A stretch of DNA of 64,000 bases from Sphingomonadaceae bacterium PASS1 (lineage in GTDB: Bacteria > Pseudomonadota > Alphaproteobacteria > Sphingomonadales > Sphingomonadaceae), in NCBI GenBank assembly GCA_002255985.1, contig NKIR01000001.1, positions 733,036 through 797,035 of the forward strand. Reading direction: 5' to 3'. Positions 8,638 to 15,647 of the stretch are shown here, piece after piece; position 1 is the first letter of the stretch, and the number at the start of each line of letters is the position of its first letter. The position numbers and the translations under genes were made by a program. Below the pieces are notes generated by a model. It was not told the DNA's origin and made no database searches. It saw only the letters and a program-made list of their open reading frames with translations.

Positions 8638-10758
8638 CTATCCCTCAATCCTCGAAAAATCAGCGACGCGGTGGACCGCATCGCGGAACCGCGCCAGCAA
8701 GCCCAAACGAAACGCCCGTTTAGCGGGGTCTGCGTCATTGACCATCACGCCGTCAAAGAATGCATCGATGGGCGCGCGCAGGCTGGCAAGCGCTGCCATT
8801 GCGCCTTCGAAATCTTCGGCATCGACGGCGGCCGCGGCATTGGGTGCGGCGGTGTCGAGCGCGGTGAGGAGCGCACGCTCTTCAGCAACCAAATCAGCCG
8901 GAGTGGGTGCAGCCGCATCAACACCGTCCGCTGCCTTCAATATGTTCGCCGCGCGCTTATACGCCGCCAACAAATTCGCGCCTTCGGCTGTCGTGATATA
9001 TGTCTGCAACGCGTTCACCCGCGCGAGCAGCCGGACAAGATCATCCTCACCACCAAGGCTAAACACCGCATCAATCAAATCGTGCCGCACACCCGCTTCG
9101 CGTTGCTGGACTTTGAGGCGGTCGACCAAAAATTCTTCCAAGCTGTCAAAGCTCGTTGCGGCTCCAGTTGCCAAGAGCATATCCTTGAATGAACCGCGTA
9201 GGTCGTTTTGAAGCAGAAGTGACAAAAAACCGATGGCAGCGCGGCGTAATGCGAACGGATCCTTCGAACCCGTGGGCGGCATGCCGGCGGCAAAGAATTG
9301 TGCAAGCGTATCCAGCTTATCCGCCAAACTGACCGCCACAGTTACCGGCGCGGTGGGCACATCGTCGCCCTGCCCGACGGGCTTGTAATGGTCGCGGACC
9401 GCGTCGGCGACAGCGTCGGTTTCGCCTTGTGCGCGGGCGTAATAGCCACCCATGAGGCCCTGCAATTCGGGGAACTCGCCAACCATGCCGGTGACCAGGT
9501 CAGCCTTGCACAGCCGCGCCGCGCGTTCGGCTTGGTCCGCCAGCTCCTGTGTTCCCCGGCGAAGGCCGGGGTCCAGAACCTTATCAGAAGAATCATTGTT
9601 TGCGGGCTGGGCCCCGGCCTGCGCCGGGGAGCACGGACCTACAATGCCTTCTTCGACCAACCAGCGCGCCAGCCTGGCAACGCGTTCGACCTTGTCGGCG
9701 ACGCTGCCCAATTTTTCGTGGAACGTGATTTGCGCCAGCTTCGCTGCCTGATCGTCCAACGCGACCTTCAGGTCCTGTTCCCAGAAGAATTTCGCATCGG
9801 ACAGGCGCGCGGCGAGCACCTTTTCATTGCCCGCAACAATCGCTGCGCCGCCGTCATGCGCATCGATATTCGCGGTGCAGACAAAGGCGTTGGCAAGCTT
9901 GCCCGCGCTGTCATGGCAGACAAAATATTTCTGGTTCACACGCGCGGTGAGCTGAATGACTTCTTGCGGCACTTCCAAGAACGCGGGGTCGAAACGGCCA
10001 AGCATTGGCACGGGCCATTCGGTCAGCCCGGCATTTTCGACCACCAGGCCTTCATCCTCAACCAATGTCAGCCCTGCGGCGGCCGCAGCAGCCTTTGCGC
10101 CGTCGCGAATGAGCGCGCAGCGTTCGGAGAAATGGACGAGGACATGGGCGTCGCGGAGCTTTTCTGCATAATCGCCTGCGTTGCCAATGTTGACAGGGCC
10201 GCTGTGGTGGAACCGATGTCCCATCGTCGCCGTGCCGCTGACGATGGCTTCAATTTCGCATGGCACGACATCATCGCCCAGTATCGCGACGATGCCTTGC
10301 AATGGGCGGACCCAGCGCAGACTTTCCGTCGAAGCCGACCCCGCGCCCCAGCGTTGTGACTTTGGCCATGGGAACGCACGGATAATCGCTGGAATCGCCT
10401 CGGCCAGAACATCAGCGGTCTGACGACCTGCCTTTTCCACGACCGCGAAATACACGCCATCGCGTTCGATCAGCTGATCTTGCGTCAGGCCGGCTTTGCG
10501 GAGGAAACCCTCCATCGCCTGTGGCGGTGCGCCGACTTTTGGTCCCTTGGTTTCTTCGGACACAGCATCTGTCGCCAGCGGTAGCCCCGTCGCAATCAAC
10601 GCCAAGCGGCGCGGTGTTGCAAAGGTTTCAACCGAAGCCGCAGCAAGCCCGGCCTTGGCCAGCGCATCGTTGAACAAGCTCGCCAAATCTTCCTTAGCCT
10701 TCACCTGCATCCGCGCAGGGATTTCTTCAGAGCGAAGTTCCAGCAGAAAATCGGTCAT
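8638..10758 (-). CDS. glyS: Glycine--tRNA ligase beta subunit
   Basis: A 706-residue beta subunit of the bacterial alpha2beta2 glycyl-tRNA synthetase. It binds tRNA-Gly and is essential with GlyQ. The N-terminus MTDFLLELRSEEIPARMQ, the middle FHEKLGSVADKVERVARLA and the C-terminal anticodon-binding-like domain are all recognisable. Oddly, residues of about 375-403 (PCSPAQAGAQ ... DPGLRRGTQ) interrupt the family sequence. They are encoded by a palindromic element at 9551-9634, inserted without changing the frame. Without it the protein would be about 677 residues, near the usual length. It follows glyQ with a 118-base repeat-bearing spacer. Confidence 0.96.
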   Translation of the reverse strand: MTDFLLELRSEEIPARMQVKAKEDLASLFNDALAKAGLAAASVETFATPRRLALIATGLPLATDAVSEETKGPKVGAPPQAMEGFLRKAGLTQDQLIERDGVYFAVVEKAGRQTADVLAEAIPAIIRAFPWPKSQRWGAGSASTESLRWVRPLQGIVAILGDDVVPCEIEAIVSGTATMGHRFHHSGPVNIGNAGDYAEKLRDAHVLVHFSERCALIRDGAKAAAAAAGLTLVEDEGLVVENAGLTEWPVPMLGRFDPAFLEVPQEVIQLTARVNQKYFVCHDSAGKLANAFVCTANIDAHDGGAAIVAGNEKVLAARLSDAKFFWEQDLKVALDDQAAKLAQITFHEKLGSVADKVERVARLARWLVEEGIVGPCSPAQAGAQPANNDSSDKVLDPGLRRGTQELADQAERAARLCKADLVTGMVGEFPELQGLMGGYYARAQGETDAVADAVRDHYKPVGQGDDVPTAPVTVAVSLADKLDTLAQFFAAGMPPTGSKDPFALRRAAIGFLSLLLQNDLRGSFKDMLLATGAATSFDSLEEFLVDRLKVQQREAGVRHDLIDAVFSLGGEDDLVRLLARVNALQTYITTAEGANLLAAYKRAANILKAADGVDAAAPTPADLVAEERALLTALDTAAPNAAAAVDAEDFEGAMAALASLRAPIDAFFDGVMVNDADPAKRAFRLGLLARFRDAVHRVADFSRIEG
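9551..9634. repeat. Palindromic element inserted in frame within glyS
   Basis: Arms 9551-9576 and 9607-9634 are near-perfect inverted copies. Each holds a GC-rich palindrome (CCCCGGCGAAGGCCGGGG and CCCCGGCCTGCGCCGGGG), separated by 30 bases of AT-richer loop. The strand read by glyS gives the peptide signatures CSPAQAGAQ and DPGLRRG. These signatures mark mobile palindromic elements found in and between genes of several alphaproteobacteria. The frame is open throughout. Confidence 0.85.
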
Positions 10759-10768
10759 GCTAAATCAC

Positions 10769-10847
10769 CGTCATGCTGAACGTGTTTCAGCATCTTAATT
10801 TCTCCGACGTTGCAGCAGTAAGACCGTGAAACAAGTTCAGGGTGACG
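10769..10847. repeat. Inverted repeat pair (CTGAACTTGTTTCAG family), copy 3
   Basis: Arms at 10769-10793 and 10823-10847 in the spacer between glyQ and glyS, which are both minus-strand and normally one operon. One arm carries ACG in place of the ACT seen in other copies. If transcribed, it would form a hairpin in the glyQS message. Confidence 0.85.
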
Positions 10848-10876
10848 GCTGTGGGGAGGATTTTGCGTGGACGCCA

Positions 10877-11764
10877 TCATGCCGTCCATCCGTTCTTTTC
10901 CATCCATGCCTGGCAGCTGCCTTTGGCGAGGTCGCGGACGCGGCCCATGTAGCTGGCGCGTTCTTGCACGGAAATGACGCCGCGCGCCTGAAGTATGTTG
11001 AAGATATGGCTGGCCTTGATCGCCTGTTCATAGGCGGGAATGGGTAGGCTGCGCTCGAGGCAGTTTTCGCACTCCGCAGTCGCCTTTTTAAAGGCATCGA
11101 ACAGCATATCGGTGTCGGCAACCTCAAAATGATAAGTGCTCATCTGCCGCTCGTTTTCGCGGAAGACGTCGCCATAGGTAATCGCAGGGCGATCAGCGGT
11201 GGCATTGTTGTACGCAAGGTCAAAAATGCTATCCTTGTTCTGGATATACATCGCCAAACGTTCCAGACCATAGGTCAACTCGCCCGAGACCGGCTTGCAA
11301 TCAAACCCGCCCATTTGTTGGAAATACGTGAACTGTGTGACTTCCATGCCGTCACACCAGACTTCCCAGCCAAGGCCCCATGCACCCAGCGTCGGGCTTT
11401 CCCAGTCGTCTTCGACAAAGCGGATGTCGTGCAACAACGGATCAATGCCAATGGCCTTGAGCGAGCCCAGATATAGTTCCTGAAGGTCCGGCGGGCTTGG
11501 TTTCAAAATCACCTGATACTGATAATATGCGCCGAGCCGGTTCGGGTTTTCGCCGTAGCGGCCATCGGTTGGGCGGCGCGACGGTTGCACGAATGCGGCG
11601 TTCCACGGATCAGGGCCAAGCGCGCGCAAAGTGGTCGCGGTGTGGAAGGTACCGGCACCCATTTCCATATCATAAGGCTGCAATATCGCGCAGCCTTGCT
11701 TGCCCCAATAATCATGAAGGGTGAGGATCAGGTCCTGAAAACTAAGTGGTGCGATGTCGGACAT
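10877..11764 (-). CDS. glyQ: Glycine--tRNA ligase alpha subunit
   Basis: A 295-residue class II synthetase catalytic subunit activating glycine with ATP. Clear family segments are [20 protein letters not shown] at the start, [39 protein letters not shown] (motif 2 region) and [20 protein letters not shown]. The length matches the family. It lies upstream of glyS on the same strand in the usual alpha-then-beta order. The ATG at 11764 follows a leader of about 150 bases shared divergently with the XRE gene. Confidence 0.97.
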   Translation of the reverse strand: MSDIAPLSFQDLILTLHDYWGKQGCAILQPYDMEMGAGTFHTATTLRALGPDPWNAAFVQPSRRPTDGRYGENPNRLGAYYQYQVILKPSPPDLQELYLGSLKAIGIDPLLHDIRFVEDDWESPTLGAWGLGWEVWCDGMEVTQFTYFQQMGGFDCKPVSGELTYGLERLAMYIQNKDSIFDLAYNNATADRPAITYGDVFRENERQMSTYHFEVADTDMLFDAFKKATAECENCLERSLPIPAYEQAIKASHIFNILQARGVISVQERASYMGRVRDLAKGSCQAWMEKNGWTA

Positions 11765-11858
11765 GGCCAGCCCTTGGCGGAGATAGGCGGCTAAATCAAG
11801 GTTCTGAAAAGCGCACGCGCCGTTTTGTCAGTGACGCATAGCATTATGTAAGGTGTTG

Positions 11859-11888
11859 TTGACATATTGTGCGAATCGGAATAGTAAT
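11859..11888 (+). promoter_or_regulatory. Candidate promoter of the XRE regulator gene
   Basis: A consensus -35 TTGACA (11859-11864) is followed after 17 bases by TAGTAAT, a modest -10. It points toward the XRE start at 11921. No convincing ribosome site precedes that ATG. The spacing suggests an untranslated leader of about 25-30 bases. Prediction by eye only. Confidence 0.4.
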
Positions 11889-11920
11889 GTTTCCATGACA
11901 CAAAGACATCATAACCTGAC

Positions 11921-12133
11921 ATGAAAAATCAGCTGAAAGTTCTTCGCGCGATGCGGAGCTGGAGCCAAGCCGATTTGGGCGAGCATCTCGATGTGTCGCG
12001 CCAAGCGGTCAATGCCATCGAGACGGGGAAATATGACCCGTCGCTGCCGCTGGCGTTCAAGATTTCACGGCTGTTTGCATTGCCGATCGAGGAGATTTTC
12101 GATGACGAATTTGAAGGAGCGCGCAATGACTGA
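11921..12133 (+). CDS. Small XRE-family transcriptional regulator
   Basis: A 70-residue protein that is almost entirely one helix-turn-helix: LKVLRAMRSWSQADLGEHLD then VSRQAVNAIETGKYDPSLPL, followed by AFKISRLFALPIEEIFDDE. This is the compact Cro/C1-type repressor form in which the sequence ends shortly after the last helix, as in YozG-like proteins. The stop overlaps the start of the downstream membrane protein by 8 bases. Such regulator plus membrane-protein pairs are common and often autoregulated, but the signal sensed is unknown. Confidence 0.88.
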   Translation: MKNQLKVLRAMRSWSQADLGEHLDVSRQAVNAIETGKYDPSLPLAFKISRLFALPIEEIFDDEFEGARND

Positions 12134-12779
12134 TGTTGATGACATGGCGAGCAACAACGGGCGCCGCATTATATGGATGATGTTTTCCGGCATCGGGATT
12201 GTTATGATCTCAGGCGCGATTACGGGATATCTCTCGCAACGGGGTGCGGAAGGCGATGGCCCGCTTAATATACTCGATGTTTCGATATTGGGCCTATTTG
12301 CTGCGGTCATTCTGGTGCTCGCTTTTGCGATCTGGAGGTTGTTTCAACAAACAAAGCAAAGTGGTGAGCGCGTGCCGCGCCGTGAGCGGTTGAACAATCG
12401 TATCATTTGGGGTTGCGGTATCTTTGGCGGGATCATTGGCCTTGCGCTGGCACTAACCGACAATATGGGCGCCGCAAACGAACCCAGCCTATTTGCAAGC
12501 GGTCCGATTTCGCCCGTGCTGGCGGTCATTCTGGCGAGTGCGATCGGCGTCGTCCTGCCTGCAATTACCTTTTACTGGCACAAGCATGTGGTCGATGAAC
12601 AAGAGGATGCTGCCTATCGCGCTGGCACACTGATCGCAATTTACGCCTTCTGGTTCATTGCGCCCGTTTGGTGGTTGCTATGGCGGGGTGGCATTTTGCC
12701 ATCACCAAATGGTGTCGCGCTCTATTTTATGACGGCTTTCATTGCCCTCATTGTCTGGTTCTGGAAAAAATATCGCTGA
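12126..12779 (+). CDS. Multi-pass membrane protein paired with XRE regulator
   Basis: 217 residues with about six hydrophobic helices, including IIWMMFSGIGIVMISGAI, ISILGLFAAVILVLAFAIW, WGCGIFGGIIGLALAL, a SPVLAVILASAIGVVLPAIT helix, a helix around IAIYAFWFIAPVWWLLW and a final AFIALIVWFW. The ATG at 12126 sits inside the end of the XRE gene, so translation is probably coupled. No catalytic motif is seen. A stress or membrane-state sensor acting with the regulator is a guess from context only. Confidence 0.75.
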   Translation: MTDVDDMASNNGRRIIWMMFSGIGIVMISGAITGYLSQRGAEGDGPLNILDVSILGLFAAVILVLAFAIWRLFQQTKQSGERVPRRERLNNRIIWGCGIFGGIIGLALALTDNMGAANEPSLFASGPISPVLAVILASAIGVVLPAITFYWHKHVVDEQEDAAYRAGTLIAIYAFWFIAPVWWLLWRGGILPSPNGVALYFMTAFIALIVWFWKKYR

Positions 12780-12834
12780 GATAGAAACCATTTACAGACA
12801 GTTTGTTGCTACCGCGACTTAAAGGAGAATATCT

Positions 12835-13788
12835 ATGCGTGTACGTTTAAAGTCCTTGCTTGTCGCGACAGCAACATGCGCCCTGGCATGGGCAATACCT
12901 GCCGCAGCGCAGACTACGCCAACCGAGGCCCCCGCCGCAATCGACGCACTTGACCCCGTCAAAGTTCCTGCCGTTACCATCAAGGATGTCGATCCCGCTT
13001 TGTGGGTCGTGAAGGACGAAGACACAACCGTGTATCTGTTCGGTTCGGTTCATATTTTGAAGCCAGGTCTTGGTTGGTTTGACGACGGCGTCAAAGCCGC
13101 GTTTGACGCGTCCGATCAGCTCATCCTTGAACTGGTCGAACCGTCCGCAGCCGAGGCCCAAGCCTTGTTTGGCAGATTGGCGATGGACCAGCAGGGCAAG
13201 ACATTGCGTTCCAAAATGAACGATTCTGACCGTGCGGTTTATGAAACAGCGGTTGGCAAGCTCGGTCTTCCTGTGGCTGCGCTTGACCCGTTTGATCCAT
13301 GGGCAGCCGCGGTAACGCTGACGCTGCTTGCTATGCAAAAAAGCGGCTTTGACCCCAATAGCGGGGTCGAAAAACAGCTAACGGCCGCAGCCAATGCAGG
13401 CAAAAAGCCAATTGCCGGATTGGAAACGATGGAGTTCCAATTGGGCGTGTTTGATACCCTGCCCGAATCCGAACAGGTCGCGTTTCTTGTTGAAACCGCA
13501 AAGCAGATTGATGATGCGGGAACCAGCATGGACAAGATGGTCGACATGTGGGCCGCGCCCGATCCTGAAAAACTGGGGCAGTTGATGAATGAAGGTCTTA
13601 CTAGCCGCACTTTGTACGACGCCCTGCTAACGAAGCGGAACGCCAATTGGGCGAAATGGATTTCGGCGCGCATGGCAAAGCCCGGCGTGACATTCATGGC
13701 GGTGGGCGCAGGGCATTTGGCTGGCCCGACCAGCGTTCAAAACCTGCTGCCCGCCTATGGCTTGAGCGCAACACGGGTGGCCTATTAA
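12835..13788 (+). CDS. TraB/GumN family exported protein
   Basis: 317 residues with a signal peptide (LLVATATCALAWAIPAAAQ). The mature domain has the family's GSVHILKPG motif with a conserved Gly/His, the acidic ILELVEP motif, and the C-terminal VTFMAVGAGHLAG with a second conserved His. In related TIKI and GumN proteins these residues are proposed to form a metal-dependent protease-like site. The ribosome site AAGGAG precedes the ATG. It is followed by a terminator-like hairpin and a CPBP protease gene. The substrate is unknown. Confidence 0.87.
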   Translation: MRVRLKSLLVATATCALAWAIPAAAQTTPTEAPAAIDALDPVKVPAVTIKDVDPALWVVKDEDTTVYLFGSVHILKPGLGWFDDGVKAAFDASDQLILELVEPSAAEAQALFGRLAMDQQGKTLRSKMNDSDRAVYETAVGKLGLPVAALDPFDPWAAAVTLTLLAMQKSGFDPNSGVEKQLTAAANAGKKPIAGLETMEFQLGVFDTLPESEQVAFLVETAKQIDDAGTSMDKMVDMWAAPDPEKLGQLMNEGLTSRTLYDALLTKRNANWAKWISARMAKPGVTFMAVGAGHLAGPTSVQNLLPAYGLSATRVAY

Positions 13789-13809
13789 GTTTTGATGTGT
13801 CACGAGGGA

Positions 13810-13846
13810 GAGGGCCTGACAATATTCGGTCCGGCCCTCAACTTTT
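13810..13846 (+). terminator. Candidate terminator after the TraB/GumN gene
   Basis: The stem GAGGGCC (13810-13816) pairs with GGCCCTC (13833-13839) around a 16-base loop and is followed by AACTTTT. The short T-run makes it a weak intrinsic terminator. It ends 12 bases before the next gene, so partial read-through is possible. Confidence 0.42.
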
Positions 13847-13858
13847 AGCGGGATCGCA

Positions 13859-14584
13859 ATGGACAACACGCAACGCACTGATGGCGCTTATGCAGGGTCA
13901 CTGGACAAGCCGAACTATCCGGGTCTTTGGCCCGCCACCGGGTTTATCGTGCTCTATTTTGTGCTGCAGGCGGTGTGCACGGGCATAATCATGGCCGCGA
14001 CGGGAACTAGCCATGCAATGCCCGTTGTGATTATCTTCGGCCTTGTTGCCGCCGCGATTGTCCAACTGTTTCTGATGTGGCTGTATCTGCGCAAGCCAGG
14101 GCGGATGGCGATATTGGGGCTCAACAGTTTCGGCAAAGTACCGCTGCACGAAACAATTGCGCTTGCGGTCGTTCTGATCATGGCCGCCATGGCGTTTAAT
14201 TATATTTACGCGACCTATATCATTCCGGGTGTCGGAATGCAGGAGGAAATGGCCAAAATCCTCGCCTCCATACCGCGCACACCCGTGAACATTGCCGCGA
14301 TATTTTTCGCCATTGCGGTTGCGGCGCCGATTGTCGAAGAATTGCTGTTCCGGGGCATGCTGCAGAATGCGGTTGCGAAATATGTGCCTTTTTGGGCGGC
14401 AATCCTGCTGTCATCATTCCTGTTCGCGGTCGTGCATCTGCAGCTTTATGCCATCCCCGGATTAATGTCGCTGAGCATCGCTTTTGGCTATCTCTACCAC
14501 CGCACAGGATCGCTGCGCACGAACATCATCCTGCACATGGCGAACAATGCGTTTGCTTTGGTCGTATCCCAGATTTTGAATTAA
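13859..14584 (+). CDS. CPBP-family intramembrane metalloprotease
   Basis: 241 residues with about seven membrane segments. The family signature is intact: APIVEELLFRGML (the Glu-Glu-x3-Arg motif), then FLFAVVHLQ with the catalytic-site His, and a third conserved region ILHMANNAFAL. Members are CAAX prenyl-protease relatives that cleave within or near the membrane. Bacterial ones include bacteriocin-immunity proteins. The end overlaps the convergent LD-carboxypeptidase gene by 4 bases. The substrate is unknown. Confidence 0.9.
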   Translation: MDNTQRTDGAYAGSLDKPNYPGLWPATGFIVLYFVLQAVCTGIIMAATGTSHAMPVVIIFGLVAAAIVQLFLMWLYLRKPGRMAILGLNSFGKVPLHETIALAVVLIMAAMAFNYIYATYIIPGVGMQEEMAKILASIPRTPVNIAAIFFAIAVAAPIVEELLFRGMLQNAVAKYVPFWAAILLSSFLFAVVHLQLYAIPGLMSLSIAFGYLYHRTGSLRTNIILHMANNAFALVVSQILN

Positions 14585-15630
14585 ACGACGACAGGCTCCA
14601 GCAAGCGCAGCGTTCCGGCTTCGGCATCAATTTCCGCCATGCCGCCAACGGGCAGCGTGAATTGGTCGGTAATATGCCCGAACCACGCCCCCTGATACGC
14701 AGGAATGCCCAAGCCACCCAGATGCTGGGTGAGGACATCATTCAACGTAAACGCCCCGAAGCTGGTGCCCTTGTTGACGCAGTCGGTGCATTGACCAAAT
14801 ACAACGCCTTTCAGGTTTTTCAGCACGCCTGCCTGCCCTAACTGCGTGAGCATCCGGTCGATGCGATATTCGGCCTCTTCCACATCTTCAAGAAACAAGA
14901 TTGCACCGGAAAAATCGGGCAAATACGGCGTTCCTGCAAGCGCGGTCAGCACGGTGAGATTGCCGCCAAGCAGCTTCCCCTGCGCTGTGCCCGTGCCCGT
15001 GCCCAAAACGCGTGTGCGCCAGCGACGCTGGGTCAGCCGGTCCTCGTCGCCCTTTGGATTAACAAATAACGGCGCACCTGCATCAAACGCGATTTCGCGG
15101 TAGATGTCCCATGATGCCTTGCCCCATGCACTGCCCGCATTTGGCCCGTGCAAGGTCACAAAACCGCCCTTTGCCGCAATTGCCATGTGCAGGGCAGTGA
15201 TGTCGCTAAAGCCTGTCAGCAATTTGGGATTGGCGCGAATGATGTTCCAATCGAGATAGGGCAGAAGCCGTGCGCTGCCCCATCCGCCGCGTACGGCAAA
15301 TATCGCCTTCACGTCCTTGTCCGCAAACATCGCATTTATGTCTGCCGCGCGGTCTTTGTCCTGCCCGGCAAGATAGCCGTAGCGGTCCAGCACATGCGGC
15401 GCCCGTTTGGGCTTCAACCCCATTGCGGTGATGGCTTCTTCAACCAACTGGATCTGGAACGGCTCGTCACTGGCTGACGCTGGTTCAATGAGCCCGACGG
15501 TATCGCCGACGCGCAAACGCGATGGCTTACGCGCGCCTTTTGCCTCAGGCGACGCCGCCAAAAGCGGAGGGGCCGACAGCATTGCCGCCAGCCCCGCCAT
15601 AATCTGACGCCGAGTTGCATTCATATCCAT
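14581..15630 (-). CDS. Muramoyltetrapeptide (LD-) carboxypeptidase, S66 family
   Basis: 349 residues. LdcA-type enzymes remove the terminal D-Ala from murein tetrapeptides during peptidoglycan recycling. The Ser-Glu-His triad regions are present: the nucleophile in GFSDITALH, FLEDVEEAEYRID with the Glu, and GHITDQFTLPVGG with the His. AVRGGWGSARLLPYLDW precedes the nucleophile. The N-terminus MNATRRQIMAGLAAMLSAPP has a Tat-like RRQ plus hydrophobic stretch, so this form is exported, unlike cytosolic E. coli LdcA. It follows the large TonB receptor gene on the same strand with only 17 bases between, so it may be co-transcribed. Confidence 0.9.
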   Translation of the reverse strand: MDMNATRRQIMAGLAAMLSAPPLLAASPEAKGARKPSRLRVGDTVGLIEPASASDEPFQIQLVEEAITAMGLKPKRAPHVLDRYGYLAGQDKDRAADINAMFADKDVKAIFAVRGGWGSARLLPYLDWNIIRANPKLLTGFSDITALHMAIAAKGGFVTLHGPNAGSAWGKASWDIYREIAFDAGAPLFVNPKGDEDRLTQRRWRTRVLGTGTGTAQGKLLGGNLTVLTALAGTPYLPDFSGAILFLEDVEEAEYRIDRMLTQLGQAGVLKNLKGVVFGQCTDCVNKGTSFGAFTLNDVLTQHLGGLGIPAYQGAWFGHITDQFTLPVGGMAEIDAEAGTLRLLEPVVV

Positions 15631-15647
15631 ACCCGGCGTTCCTTTGT

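Noticed and set aside
9298..10359. A 353-codon plus-strand frame opposite glyS
   Set aside because: It mirrors glyS, has no signal, domain or ribosome site, and glyS is clearly real on the other strand.
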